From assembly GCA_900321775.1 (NCBI GenBank), contig ONXE01000005.1, positions 1-26,691 of the forward strand: a stretch of DNA of 26,691 nucleotides, in the 5' to 3' direction. Origin of the DNA: an uncultured Bacteroidales bacterium (GTDB taxonomy: Bacteria > Bacteroidota > Bacteroidia > Bacteroidales > Paludibacteraceae). Made by a program: the position numbers and the translations under genes. The notes under the pieces were generated by a model. That model saw only the letters and a list, made by a program, of their open reading frames with translations. It was not told where the DNA came from and did no database searches. This document shows positions 16,732 to 25,339 of the stretch, piece by piece. Each line of letters starts with the position of its first letter. Position 1 is the first letter of the stretch.

Positions 16732-17437
16732 GGCAGAAAAGGGGTATTTGTTCGGGGTGGGACTCAAAATGGTTGCCGATGACTACTATGTCTGCGCCGC
16801 CAGCGAAGGCGTCCTGCATCTGTCCGGTTGTGCGGATACCGCCGCCCACTATCAGCGGTATGCGGATGGTGTGGCGCACCTGTTGAATGGTTTGGACGGG
16901 AACGGGCCTTTCGGCGCCGCTGCCCGCTTCCAGGTACACGCTTTGAAATCCGAGCAGCCCGGCCGCAATGGTTGTGTCCAGTATGTCATCTGTTTTTGTC
17001 AATGGTTCGGAGAGAGTGGCCTGTTGTACCGAAGAGGGTCTGCCTCCGTCCACCAGAATATAGCCCACAGAGAGCGTGTCTATGCCGCTGCTTAAGATTC
17101 TTCGGGCGGCCCGAACCTGGGCTCCAATCAGGAACTCGGGGTTGCGGGACGAAAGGAGAGACAGAACCAACAAGGCGTCGGCTGAGGGCGTGAACTGGCT
17201 CACGTTGCCCGGGAAGAGGACCACGGGGATTGTGGTGCGCTGTTTGAGTGTGAGCACCACCTGTTCAATCTGCGTGCCGGTACTGCCGCCGACGAAGATG
17301 AAATCGGGTTTGCCTTCATTCAGCAAGGGACACAATATGTCCAGACGGGAAGCGTCCGCTTTCTCGGGGTCGATAAGCACTGCGAGCATCTTGTGTCCGC
17401 GGCTGATGTTGTCCTGTATGGTTGATGCTATTGCCAT
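16715..17437 (-). CDS. Geranylgeranylglyceryl/heptaprenylglyceryl phosphate synthase family protein
   Basis: A 240-residue TIM-barrel enzyme of the GGGPS/PcrB family, which joins sn-glycerol-1-phosphate to a polyprenyl diphosphate. It is the first committed step of archaeal-type ether lipids, and bacterial copies are known in Bacteroidetes and Bacillus. Visible motifs are LAVLIDPEKAD near the N-terminus, FIFVGGSTGT, VYLEAGSGAERPV and PLIVGGGIRT for phosphate and substrate binding. The frame is open upstream for 69 codons, but that part overlaps gldD and is not homologous, so ATG 17437 is chosen. It overlaps the gldD stop by 10 bases and the tadA start by 17. Chain-length preference and the physiological product are unknown. 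Confidence 0.93.
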   Translation of the reverse strand: MAIASTIQDNISRGHKMLAVLIDPEKADASRLDILCPLLNEGKPDFIFVGGSTGTQIEQVVLTLKQRTTIPVVLFPGNVSQFTPSADALLVLSLLSSRNPEFLIGAQVRAARRILSSGIDTLSVGYILVDGGRPSSVQQATLSEPLTKTDDILDTTIAAGLLGFQSVYLEAGSGAERPVPVQTIQQVRHTIRIPLIVGGGIRTTGQMQDAFAGGADIVVIGNHFESHPEQIPLFCHAINR

Positions 17438-17997
17438 TGGAAGGATTCGATGAGGTGTTGAACATCGTTGCCGAGGAAAGAGATGACGGGTGCGAGCGAG
17501 TCCTGATTGGGCGAACAGTTGAAATAGACGGCTGCGCGGAAGAACCGCGAAGTGGAGTCCGTCAGGTAGAACTGATAGGGCGAGGCGGTGTTGCCACGCA
17601 GTTCGTAGAAGACGCCAAAGACGCGTTCGTCGGGATTGTTCCACTCCTGTTCGGGGATGGCAGAGGCTTTGGCGGCGTGCTTGAAGACAAAATCCTGCGC
17701 ATCTGCGGACAGTTCGCGCAGGTTGCGCTCAACAGGTTTGTAACTGCAATGGATGCGCGCGTCGAAGCGGGGGTAGTAGATGTCCAGCCAAAACTGTTCG
17801 CCGGGCTCGGTTTTCGGGCGAACTTCGGCGAGGGTAGAGTAGTTGAAAGAGTACGGATAGTCAGGTAGGCTGAAAGTCTGATAGTCGGGCTCGGGCAGGT
17901 CCACGCGGTAGTAGCCGTAGGGTTTGGGAACGAAACGGTGGCCGCAGCCGAAGAGACACAGGCACAGCAAAAGCACTATGTACACTCTACTCTTCAT
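17428..17997 (-). CDS. gldD: Gliding-motility / type IX secretion lipoprotein GldD
   Basis: A 189-residue lipoprotein. Residues 1-17 form a signal peptide ending in the lipobox LFGC with Cys18 as the lipid-modified residue. The mature part starts GHRFVPKPYGYYRVDLP, a characteristic GldD opening, and continues with FNYSTLAEV and FWLDIYYPRFDARIHCSYK. GldD is needed for gliding in Flavobacterium and is kept in many non-gliding Bacteroidetes that have type IX secretion. No other gld or por gene is in the window. ATG 17997 is used because the signal peptide begins there; the longer open frame lies within phoH. It overlaps phoH by 11 bases and GGGP synthase by 10, indicating an operon. Confidence 0.9.
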   Translation of the reverse strand: MKSRVYIVLLLCLCLFGCGHRFVPKPYGYYRVDLPEPDYQTFSLPDYPYSFNYSTLAEVRPKTEPGEQFWLDIYYPRFDARIHCSYKPVERNLRELSADAQDFVFKHAAKASAIPEQEWNNPDERVFGVFYELRGNTASPYQFYLTDSTSRFFRAAVYFNCSPNQDSLAPVISFLGNDVQHLIESFQWQ

Positions 17998-18934
17998 TGT
18001 TTTTGGCTTTGTCGTACGCATCAACGATACGCTGGACGAGAGGATGGCGGACAATGTCGGCTTGGGTGAAACGGACGGTACTGATACCGGGTATGCCCTG
18101 GAGTTTGTCGAGGGCGTCACGCAGTCCGGAACGTTGGCTCTTGGGCAGGTCCACTTGCGTTAAGTCGCCGGTGACGATCATCTTGCCGCCGAGTCCGAGG
18201 CGGGTGAGGAACATCTTGATTTGCGGAACGGTGGTGTTCTGCGCCTCGTCAAGGATAACCACGGCTTCGCTGAGAGTGCGTCCGCGCATGAACGCCAACG
18301 GGGCAATCTGGATGACTCCTTTCTCCATGTACTCCTCCAGTTTGGCCGCGGGAATCATGTCCTGCAAGGCGTCGTAAAGGGGCTGTAGATACGGGTCGAT
18401 TTTCTCGCGCATGTCGCCCGGCAGGAAACCAAGTTTCTCGCCTGCTTCGACAGCGGGTCGGGAGAGGATGATGCGCTTGGTTTCTTTGTTCTTGAGGGCG
18501 CGTACGGCCAGGGCTATCGCCACGTAGGTCTTACCCGAACCGGCAGGTCCGACGGCAAAAAGGAGGTCGTGGCTCTGGAAGTCGGTGAAGAGCTGTTGCT
18601 GGTTGGCTGAGCGCGCGAGGATAGACTTGCCGTTGACGCCGTGGAGGATGAGGTTGTCGTGCCGAAAAGCGGTAGGTTGCTCGCCCTTGATGATAGCAAG
18701 GATAATATCCTCCGTGAGGGTATTGTGTTCGATGCAGAAGCGTTCGACTTTGCGCAGGTCCTGCTCAAAGGCGGCTATCTCGGCGGCAGCCCCATCAACC
18801 TTGATATGATACCCGCGGGCAACAACACGCACCTTGGGGTGCATGTTCTTCAGGCAGGCGATATTCTGGTTGTTGACGCCGTAAAAAGTGGCCGTATCCA
18901 GCGCGTCATTGAGTTCTATTAGGTGTTCTGACAT
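17987..18934 (-). CDS. phoH: PhoH-family ATPase (YbeZ-like)
   Basis: A 315-residue cytoplasmic P-loop ATPase. An N-terminal KH-like region (residues about 1-110) precedes Walker A VGPAGSGKT near residue 128 and Walker B VILDEAQN near 226. SRPAVEAGEKLGFLPGD, VTGDLTQVDLP and RHPLVQRIVDAY are diagnostic of the PhoH/YbeZ family. E. coli YbeZ works with YbeY in ribosome and RNA quality control; that role is inferred. ATG 18934 overlaps the stop of the upstream HsdR_N-like gene by 16 bases, and the 3' end overlaps gldD by 11. No promoter is visible, which fits co-transcription. Confidence 0.94.
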   Translation of the reverse strand: MSEHLIELNDALDTATFYGVNNQNIACLKNMHPKVRVVARGYHIKVDGAAAEIAAFEQDLRKVERFCIEHNTLTEDIILAIIKGEQPTAFRHDNLILHGVNGKSILARSANQQQLFTDFQSHDLLFAVGPAGSGKTYVAIALAVRALKNKETKRIILSRPAVEAGEKLGFLPGDMREKIDPYLQPLYDALQDMIPAAKLEEYMEKGVIQIAPLAFMRGRTLSEAVVILDEAQNTTVPQIKMFLTRLGLGGKMIVTGDLTQVDLPKSQRSGLRDALDKLQGIPGISTVRFTQADIVRHPLVQRIVDAYDKAKNNEE

Positions 18935-19356
18935 AAATAGCTGTAAATAGGTATGTCGGGCAACAATTGGTAGCTGTTCTCCAGCACCCGGCAGGCGTAA
19001 TGGGTGGTGCCGTTGGAGAGGAAGAAGAAGGAGACGCCGAGTCGTCGGTTATAGACGGCAACCTGGTCGAAGACCTTTTGTGTGAGGCTGACGGTAGGTG
19101 CTTTGAACTCGACGATACAGAGGGGTCGGAGTTCAGCGTTGTAGATGATGGCGTCGCAGCGTTTGTTGACCTCTCCAACGGATATAGGAGCCTCGACGGC
19201 AATGAGGGCCTGCGGGTAGGCAAAGTCCTCGACGAGCGCATGGAGAAAATGCTGTCGGACCCATTCTTCGGGCGTGAGACGTACATATTTGCGTCTCCAG
19301 GCACAGAAGATGTAATCCTTGCCGTCGCGGTTCACTATGTCGGGAGAGTAGGACAA
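18919..19356 (-). CDS. HsdR N-terminal-like PD-(D/E)xK nuclease-fold protein, TTG start
   Basis: A 145-residue stand-alone domain of the HSDR_N_2 type (type I restriction enzyme R subunit N-terminus). YVRLTPEEWVRQHF is a strong family signature. The nuclease core is visible as EAPISVGEVNKRCDAIIY, IVEFKAP (ExK) and QVAVYN (QxxxY). No methylase, specificity or helicase gene accompanies it, so a role in restriction is unlikely; the function of this common Bacteroidetes protein is unknown. There is no ATG near the conserved beginning. The only plausible start is TTG at 19356, which lies in the first unit of a heptamer array. The frame stays open through the array, so the original 5' end may have been overwritten. 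It overlaps phoH by 16 bases. Confidence 0.85.
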   Translation of the reverse strand: MSYSPDIVNRDGKDYIFCAWRRKYVRLTPEEWVRQHFLHALVEDFAYPQALIAVEAPISVGEVNKRCDAIIYNAELRPLCIVEFKAPTVSLTQKVFDQVAVYNRRLGVSFFFLSNGTTHYACRVLENSYQLLPDIPIYSYLCQNT

Positions 19357-19406
19357 TTGACAATTGAAAATTGAAAATGGAAAATGGAAAATGGAAAATT
19401 GAAAAT
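19351..19406 (+). repeat. 7-base tandem array, (GG/TG)AAAAT type, eight units, filling the glnS-HsdR_N gap
   Basis: Units are GGACAAT, TGACAAT, TGAAAAT twice, GGAAAAT three times and TGAAAAT. The array ends exactly next to the glnS stop (19407-19409), and its first unit supplies the TTG start of the next gene. Confidence 0.9.
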
Positions 19407-21128
<1,722 letters not shown>

Positions 21129-21129
21129 A

Positions 21130-21163
21130 TGAAATGGAAAATTGAAAATGGAAAATGGAAAAA
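21130..21163 (+). repeat. 7-base tandem array, (GG/TG)AAAAT type, filling the lpxA-glnS gap
   Basis: TGAAAT, GGAAAAT, TGAAAAT, GGAAAAT and GGAAAAA(T) span the spacer between the lpxA stop (21164) and the glnS ATG (21128). The orientation on the plus strand is the same as at 9408 and 19351. Confidence 0.85.
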
Positions 21164-21940
21164 TTAAATAGCTCCTTTGATAATGCCTCTCGGCGACTCC
21201 TTGATAAACGACAGAATCAGGTTGCGTTCAGGACTATCGGGCAGTTCTGCCTCGGCGTGCTGGATGGCCTGTGTGGTATTGTATAACGGGCTGTAAACCA
21301 GTCGGTAAACATCCTGAATGGCATTGATCTGTTCGCGCGTAAATCCCCGGCGGTTGAGGCCGATGGAGTTGATGCCGCAGTACTGGATAGGTTCGCGCGC
21401 AGCGATGGCGTAAGGCGGGATATCTTTGTTGACCCGGCTTCCACCTTGTATCATAACGTGTGCTCCGATGTGGGTAAACTGGTGCACGAGTGTGCCTCCG
21501 CCGATGATGGCAAAGTCCTCCACCACCACTTCGCCTGCCAGTTGTACGGCGTTGCTCATGATGATATGGTCGTGCAGGAGGCAATCGTGTGCCACGTGGC
21601 TGTAGGCCATGATGAGGCAGTTGTTGCCGACGACCGTCTTGCCTTTGCTGGCCGTTCCGCGGTGGATGGTTGCGCACTCACGGATAGTGGTGTTGTCGCC
21701 GATGACGGCGATGGTGTCCTCGCCCTGGAACTTCAGGTCCTGCGGGATAGCGCCGACGACGGCCGAGGGGAATACTCTGCAGTTTTTACCGATACGCGCT
21801 CCGTAGAGAACGCTGGCGTTGGCCATGATCTCGGTGCCTGCACCTATTTCTACGTTGTCTTCGATGTATGCAAACGGGCCGATGTTGGCGGTGTCGTCAA
21901 TCTTGGCGCCCGGATGAACATATGCTAATGGTGATATCAT
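21164..21940 (-). CDS. lpxA: Acyl-ACP--UDP-N-acetylglucosamine O-acyltransferase LpxA
   Basis: A 258-residue left-handed beta-helix enzyme that adds 3-hydroxyacyl chains to UDP-GlcNAc, the first step of lipid A synthesis. Hexapeptide repeats run through the first 190 residues (VHPGAKIDDTANIGPFAYIE and onward). The catalytic-His segment is YSHVAHDC, followed by GGGTLVHQFTHIG and GLNRRGFTREQINAI of the helical C-terminus. Length matches the E. coli enzyme closely. It follows lpxC with a 37-base spacer that holds an 11-base tandem repeat. In most Bacteroidetes the gene before lpxA is the lpxC-fabZ fusion. Confidence 0.97.
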   Translation of the reverse strand: MISPLAYVHPGAKIDDTANIGPFAYIEDNVEIGAGTEIMANASVLYGARIGKNCRVFPSAVVGAIPQDLKFQGEDTIAVIGDNTTIRECATIHRGTASKGKTVVGNNCLIMAYSHVAHDCLLHDHIIMSNAVQLAGEVVVEDFAIIGGGTLVHQFTHIGAHVMIQGGSRVNKDIPPYAIAAREPIQYCGINSIGLNRRGFTREQINAIQDVYRLVYSPLYNTTQAIQHAEAELPDSPERNLILSFIKESPRGIIKGAI

Positions 21941-21952
21941 GCTGTATGCTTG

Positions 21953-21985
21953 ATCTTATGGTTATCTTATGGTTATCTTATGGTT
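21953..21985 (+). repeat. Three perfect 11-base tandem repeats at the lpxC 3' end
   Basis: ATCTTATGGTT is repeated three times without change. On the minus strand it reads AACCATAAGAT, and the lpxC stop codon TAA (21978-21980) lies in the first copy met by lpxC. Confidence 0.95.
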
Positions 21986-22886
21986 CTTGCTGCCTGAACT
22001 TCTCCGCCAGGAAACGGACACACTCGGTGTTGGGTCCGTGTCCGGGACGGTATGCGCTGACTTTGCCCTGCAGGCGAACGCCCAAGAGCGAGAAGTCGCC
22101 GATGATGTCCAGTAGTTTGTGTCGGGCGGGTTCGTTCTCGAACTTAAGGGGAGAGATGTAGCCCAGTTTGGTTGCATCCTGTCTGGGCTGTCCGAGCGCG
22201 TCTGTGAGTTGGTCCATCGCCTCCTGGGTGATGGGATACTCGTAGATGACGAGGGCGTTCTCCAGATCTCCGCCTTTGATGAGTCCGCGGCTCATGAGGT
22301 ACGCTATCTCGCGAACGAAGCAGAAGGTGCGCGCCGAGGCTATCTCTGCGGGGTAGTCGGCCAGGTTGGTCAGTTGTGCTACCTGGTCGTGGAGTATTTG
22401 TCCGGGGAAGGATATCTCCACGGCAAACTGCTGATGGTCGCAGGGCTCGATGATGTATTTCGAGCCGTTTTGTGCGGTGTATTCGATTCTTTCTGTGATG
22501 ACCAGCGTTTTGGCCTCGGCCTGTTGTGTGACGATGCCGGCCTTCGTGATGGCGTCCACAAACGGTGCAGCGCTGCCGTTGAGGATAGGCATCTCGGGGG
22601 CATCGAGTTCGATGAGGCAGTTGGTGATGCCCATCGCGTAGAGAGCTGACAGGGCGTGCTCGACGGTGCTGATTTTCCATTCGCCGTTCTCAAGTACCGT
22701 GCCTCGTTCGGTGGCTGTGACGTATTGGTTACGCGCCTCGTGACAAGGCTTCCCCGGCAGATCCACGCGGCAGATGCGGATGCCTGTGTTTTCCTCGGCA
22801 GGCAAGAACGTCGCGTGAATCATGAGACCTGTGTGCAGGCCTTTGCCTTCAAAGCGAAAGGGTTGTCCTATGGTTTGTTGTTTCAT
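21978..22886 (-). CDS. lpxC: UDP-3-O-acyl-N-acetylglucosamine deacetylase LpxC (stand-alone, no FabZ domain)
   Basis: A 302-residue zinc deacetylase that carries out the committed step of lipid A synthesis. Zinc and catalytic residues are visible: His in STVEHALSALYAMG, the pair in RHKLLDIIGDF, and the general-acid His in YRPGHGPNT. The match extends to the normal end of the LpxC fold (NTECVRFLAEKF), then QQEP and a stop inside an 11-base tandem repeat. Bacteroidetes LpxC is typically a bifunctional protein of about 460 residues with a C-terminal FabZ dehydratase. That domain is absent, and the 37-base spacer has no room for it. lpxD overlaps the ATG by four bases (ATGA), supporting an operon. 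Confidence 0.96.
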   Translation of the reverse strand: MKQQTIGQPFRFEGKGLHTGLMIHATFLPAEENTGIRICRVDLPGKPCHEARNQYVTATERGTVLENGEWKISTVEHALSALYAMGITNCLIELDAPEMPILNGSAAPFVDAITKAGIVTQQAEAKTLVITERIEYTAQNGSKYIIEPCDHQQFAVEISFPGQILHDQVAQLTNLADYPAEIASARTFCFVREIAYLMSRGLIKGGDLENALVIYEYPITQEAMDQLTDALGQPRQDATKLGYISPLKFENEPARHKLLDIIGDFSLLGVRLQGKVSAYRPGHGPNTECVRFLAEKFRQQEP

Positions 22887-23908
22887 TTGTTTCGTTCGAT
22901 TTCGTTAATGACTTTCTGAATCTCGGGCAGGTTCTTGATGACCACCTGTGCGCGTCGCCAGAGGGCAGCGTCGATAGCGGGTGAGCCCATGTACGTGCCG
23001 GGTTTGCGGATGGTGCCTGCCACGCCCGATTGTGCTCCAAGAATCGTGCCATCGGGGATAGAGATATGTCCAGCCACGCCCACTTGTCCTGCCAGGATGC
23101 AATGTTTGCCCACTTTGGTTGAGCCGGCGATACCCACTTGTGCGCAGAGGAAAGACGACTCGCCCACTTCGCAGTTGTGTCCAATCTGGACGAGGTTGTC
23201 AATCTTGGTGTTCTTGCCCACTCGTGTCGTTCCCATCATGGCGCGGTCGATGGTGCTGTTGGCGCCTATCTCCACGTCGTCTTCGATCACCACATTGCCT
23301 ATCTGCGGGACTTTCCGGTTGACTCCGTTGGCGTCGGGCTCAAAGCCGAACCCGTCAGCGCCAATCACGGCTCCTGCGTGCAGGATGCAGTCGTTGCCTA
23401 TCCGGCAGTTGTAATAGACCTTCACGCCGTCGTACAACGTGCAGTTGTCGCCCAGACTGACGTTCTCGCCCAGATAGGTGTGCGGGTAAATCTGTGCGCC
23501 TTTGCCCAGGCGTACGCCCTTGGCAATATAAGCGTATGCGCCGATGTAGGCATCCTCGGGCACCTCCACCCCTTCGGCAATGAAACAGGGTTGCTCAATG
23601 CCTTTCTTGCGCGGGTTGAGTACCTCGCTGACCATCTGAAGGAGAGAGGCCACTGCTGCGCGGGCGTTGTCCACCAGGATAAGCGTGGCCTGCGTTTCGC
23701 CCTCAAACGGAATGGACTTGCTCATCAGTACGATAGCGGCCTTTGTTTGGGACAGGTAATGTACATATTTCTCATCGCTGAGGAAGCAGAGCGTTCCCTC
23801 CCGTGCTTCCTCTATACCGGACACGTCGCTTACGCAGGCATCCTTGTTGCCGCGTATCTCACCGCCCAAAAAGCCGGCAATTTGCTCTGCTGTAAAAGAT
23901 ATCTTCAT
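22883..23908 (-). CDS. lpxD: UDP-3-O-acylglucosamine N-acyltransferase LpxD
   Basis: A 341-residue trimeric acyltransferase, third step of lipid A synthesis. The N-terminal uridine-binding domain (residues about 1-95) precedes hexapeptide repeats of a left-handed beta helix. GADGFGFEPDANG, DNLVQIGHNCEVG, GGxxG-like GQVGVAGH and GTYMGSPAIDAALWRR are typical LpxD segments, with the catalytic His in IGHN. Length is normal. The ATG at 23908 is one base after the HD gene stop, and the TGA overlaps the lpxC ATG, so HD, lpxD and lpxC are translated in a tight series. Confidence 0.97.
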   Translation of the reverse strand: MKISFTAEQIAGFLGGEIRGNKDACVSDVSGIEEAREGTLCFLSDEKYVHYLSQTKAAIVLMSKSIPFEGETQATLILVDNARAAVASLLQMVSEVLNPRKKGIEQPCFIAEGVEVPEDAYIGAYAYIAKGVRLGKGAQIYPHTYLGENVSLGDNCTLYDGVKVYYNCRIGNDCILHAGAVIGADGFGFEPDANGVNRKVPQIGNVVIEDDVEIGANSTIDRAMMGTTRVGKNTKIDNLVQIGHNCEVGESSFLCAQVGIAGSTKVGKHCILAGQVGVAGHISIPDGTILGAQSGVAGTIRKPGTYMGSPAIDAALWRRAQVVIKNLPEIQKVINEIERNK

Positions 23909-23909
23909 G

Positions 23910-25169
23910 CTATTTGTAATAGTATATGTAGTTTCGTTCCACTTTGTGTGTCAGCGCAGCCATGCTCCACATGTCGCTTGCGTCGGCTATGTTGCGGATA
24001 GTGCCGTCGGGATAGAGGATATCTATCTGGTCATCCGCGGCGGAGTAGGCTTTTGAACTGCTGGTGTGGAGCGAGAACAGGAACTCCGCCTCGTGTGCGC
24101 TGATGCCGAACTGTTCCATATAACGCCGGCGCAGTTCGTCTGTAACCTGTAGCCTGTCATCCGTTACCTTTACCTCCAAGGCCTTGAACAGTCGCCTGTT
24201 GGTGTAGGCTGTAGCGAGCGTGGAGAGGACGGTGTCCTTGTGGCTCATCCAGACCTTCATCGCGCTTTGGATGTCGGTGTCGTCCAACAGGGCGTACATC
24301 TGCATCGCTTGGCTGCCCGGGTAGAACGCGTCGCGCGTGACCTCATTGTAGAGGAAATAGCGCAAAGCGGGTGAGCCGAAGATCTCGACTCCTTGCATGG
24401 CCAACTCCTTGGCGCGGCGCAGCAACTGAATGAGCACCTGCTCTGCTGCCACGCTGGTTTTGTGCAGGTACACCTGCCAGTACATCAGGCGGCGTGCCAC
24501 CAGAAATTTCTCCACAGAGTAGATGCCTTTGTGGTCAATCACCAATCGATCATTGCTGACGTTGAGCATCTTCAGTAGGCGTTCCGAAGCGATACTGCCC
24601 TCGGTCACGCCGCAGAAGAACGAGTCTCGGCACAGGTAGTCCATTCGATCCATGTCCAGTTGACTGGAGATGAGTTGGTGCAGGAAATGGCGCGGATACT
24701 CGTCCTTGAAGATGGCCAGAGCCTCGTCCAGACGGCCTTCTATCTCGCCTTGCAGGTTCAGTTGCTGGCTGTCGGTGAGGTCGCGGTTGATCTGCTCCAT
24801 CATCAGCAGCGAGATCTCTTCATGCGTGACGCCGCTCACAAGGGTGTTCTCCAACACATGCGAGAAAGGTCCGTGTCCCACGTCGTGCAACAGCATGGCC
24901 GCCATCACCGATTCGCGTTCGCTGTCGGAGATGTCGATGCCTTTCTCCCGCAGGTTATGGATGGCTTCCATACACAAGTGCATAGCGCCGATGGAGTGAA
25001 TCAGACGTGTGTGAACAGCGCCCGGATAGACGAAATTGCTCACGCCCAACTGCTTGATGCGCCCCAATCGCTGCACATACGGATGACTCAGGATGTCGAA
25101 CAGCGTATCTGTCGGAATCCTGATAAACCCGTGCACAGGGTCATTGATTATTTTGCGTTTATTGCTCAT
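23910..25169 (-). CDS. HD-domain phosphohydrolase (SamHD1/dGTPase-like) preceding lpxD
   Basis: A 419-residue soluble protein. The HD metal site is visible as HTRLIHSIGAMHL, then MLLHDVGHGPFSH with the HD pair, and DRMDYLCRDSFF further on. It begins KIINDPVHGFIRIP, the usual opening of this family, seen from bacteria to SAMHD1. Relatives hydrolyse dNTPs, but the substrate of the Bacteroidetes protein next to lpxD is not established. ATG 25169 is chosen over TTG 25175. The partnership with lpxD/lpxC is conserved in Bacteroidetes, which suggests shared regulation rather than a known lipid A step. Residues VTDDRLQVTD near 335-345 are encoded by a weak 7-base periodic stretch. Confidence 0.92.
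   Translation of the reverse strand: MSNKRKIINDPVHGFIRIPTDTLFDILSHPYVQRLGRIKQLGVSNFVYPGAVHTRLIHSIGAMHLCMEAIHNLREKGIDISDSERESVMAAMLLHDVGHGPFSHVLENTLVSGVTHEEISLLMMEQINRDLTDSQQLNLQGEIEGRLDEALAIFKDEYPRHFLHQLISSQLDMDRMDYLCRDSFFCGVTEGSIASERLLKMLNVSNDRLVIDHKGIYSVEKFLVARRLMYWQVYLHKTSVAAEQVLIQLLRRAKELAMQGVEIFGSPALRYFLYNEVTRDAFYPGSQAMQMYALLDDTDIQSAMKVWMSHKDTVLSTLATAYTNRRLFKALEVKVTDDRLQVTDELRRRYMEQFGISAHEAEFLFSLHTSSSKAYSAADDQIDILYPDGTIRNIADASDMWSMAALTHKVERNYIYYYK
24140..24174 (+). repeat. Weak 7-base periodic stretch inside the HD gene
   Basis: CTGTAAC, CTGTAGC, CTGTCAT, CCGTTAC and CTTTACC follow one another in register. The similarity is imperfect and could be coincidence, but the location in a variable loop resembles the priA and cinA cases. 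Confidence 0.35.
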
Positions 25170-25180
25170 TTTCAATGTTA

Positions 25181-25222
25181 GTGACTGCGTGTTGGTGACT
25201 GCGTGTTGATGACTTCGTGTTA
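25181..25222 (+). repeat. 7-base periodic array upstream of the HD gene
   Basis: GTGACTG and CGTGTTG alternate twice, then ATGACTT and CGTGTTA, making six 7-mers (a 14-base compound unit). No promoter motif is seen between it and the HD gene start. Confidence 0.75.
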
Positions 25223-25278
25223 TTTAGCCCTGCGGGCTGTTGTTGACTTCGTGTTATTTAGCCCTGTGGGCTGTTGTT
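25211..25278 (-). repeat. Two 34-base tandem repeats, each with a GC hairpin
   Basis: Two adjacent 34-base copies (25211-25244 and 25245-25278) differ at one base. Each contains AGCCC-TGC-GGGCT or AGCCC-TGT-GGGCT, a 5-bp stem with a 3-base loop. The one difference lies in the loop, so both stems are intact. They follow the outer-membrane-protein gene and could slow or end its transcript, but no clean T-run follows on either strand. Confidence 0.8.
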
Positions 25279-25339
25279 AACTTCTTTCCTCCGCTGCGCT
25301 TCGGACGATCGCTTCGCGTGCGTGTTGGTCGCTTGCTGC

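Noticed and set aside
17438..17644. N-terminal extension of GGGP synthase
   Set aside because: The upstream open frame lies inside gldD, is Arg-rich and unlike the family; the homologous N-terminus begins at ATG 17437.
18919..19356. A restriction-modification system
   Set aside because: Only an isolated HsdR_N-like domain is present; there is no helicase, methylase or specificity subunit nearby.
21941..21977. A remnant fabZ gene between lpxC and lpxA
   Set aside because: Only 37 bases separate them, mostly an 11-base tandem repeat; no dehydratase sequence is present in any frame.
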